Source: Phycisphaerae bacterium (GTDB lineage Bacteria; Planctomycetota; Phycisphaerae; Tepidisphaerales; Tepidisphaeraceae). Taken from it: a stretch of DNA of 6,676 nucleotides. Positions 6,556 through 6,676 of this stretch are shown here, in pieces; within the stretch, counting starts at the first letter, position 1, and each line of letters begins with the position of its first letter. A model generated the notes under the pieces. It worked only from the letters and a program-made list of their open reading frames with translations. It did not search any database and was not told the DNA's origin. The stretch is taken from the NCBI GenBank assembly GCA_030448225.1, contig JAUJNJ010000167.1, forward strand, positions 1 to 6,676, read 5' to 3'. Both the position numbers and the translations under genes were made by a program.

Positions 6556-6676
6556 TCAAGTCCGGCTCGAATGGGCGCCCCGCCGCCGGATAAGGCTGCG
6601 GGCCCGCAACGTCTGTCCGGCCACGACCCCGCCCATGCCGAGCAGGCCCATCGCCAACCCGGGGGGCAGCGGGATT
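6556..6676 (-). CDS. C-terminal end of a protein with a PEP-CTERM-like or membrane-anchor tail (partial at right edge)
   Basis: On the minus strand, one frame entering at the right edge gives 39 codons and a TGA stop (6556-6558). It reads IPLPPGLAMGLLGMGGVVAG and ends with TLRARSLIRRRGAHSSRT. This is a proline-containing short motif, one hydrophobic helix and an arginine-rich tail, the layout of PEP-CTERM and related C-terminal sorting signals of exported proteins; the IPLP type of opening in place of PEP is one I associate with Planctomycetota. The body of the protein lies outside the window, so its function is unknown. A plain C-terminal transmembrane anchor, or a chance open frame in GC-rich DNA, is possible given the short length. 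Confidence 0.5.
   Translation of the reverse strand, partial: IPLPPGLAMGLLGMGGVVAGQTLRARSLIRRRGAHSSRT

Noticed and set aside
1..6676. tRNA, rRNA, CRISPR array, insertion sequence or transposase
   Set aside because: No repeat-spacer pattern, terminal repeats with a transposase, or recognisable RNA gene was seen on either strand.

Overview
The window is GC-rich DNA in which every supported gene lies on the minus strand. It looks like part of a bacterial chromosome. The combination of a type II secretion secretin and ATPase, a DUF4331 exported protein, a possible PEP-CTERM-like tail and scarce Shine-Dalgarno sites suggests Planctomycetota (perhaps a Phycisphaerae-like lineage) or a similar high-GC environmental phylum such as Acidobacteriota. 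The phylum is an inference from gene content, not from a marker gene.

In transcription order (right to left): (1) the last ~40 codons of a gene entering from the right edge, ending in a hydrophobic segment plus basic tail (6556-6676); (2) a complete DUF4331 protein with a signal peptide (4781-6424); (3) a 291-base gap with three perfect inverted repeats, one of them terminator-like (4490-4780); (4) a secreted or periplasmic tetratricopeptide-repeat (TPR) protein gene broken by about a dozen frame changes (3108-4489); (5) a GspD-type secretin whose N-domains are also broken (about 2000-3108) but whose pore domain is intact (1085-1999); (6) a 194-base gap; (7) the first 296 codons of GspE, the type II secretion ATPase, which runs off the left edge (1-890) and is intact as far as it goes.

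The TPR, gspD and gspE genes probably form one transcription unit for a type II secretion apparatus or a related exporter. GspE would power it from the cytoplasm and GspD would form the outer-membrane channel. The TPR protein could be a periplasmic or lipid-free assembly factor, and DUF4331 could be an exported cargo or simply a neighbour. The functional link is inferred from adjacency only.

The most striking observation is that frame disruptions are confined to about 2000-4260, crossing two different genes, while both flanks read cleanly. Protein-family similarity persists from frame to frame with little sign of substitution decay. This fits a locally poor consensus (long-read indels or low coverage) better than old pseudogenes, although recent decay cannot be excluded from one sequence. 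I found no convincing undescribed system; the structured gap before the TPR gene is the best non-coding candidate.
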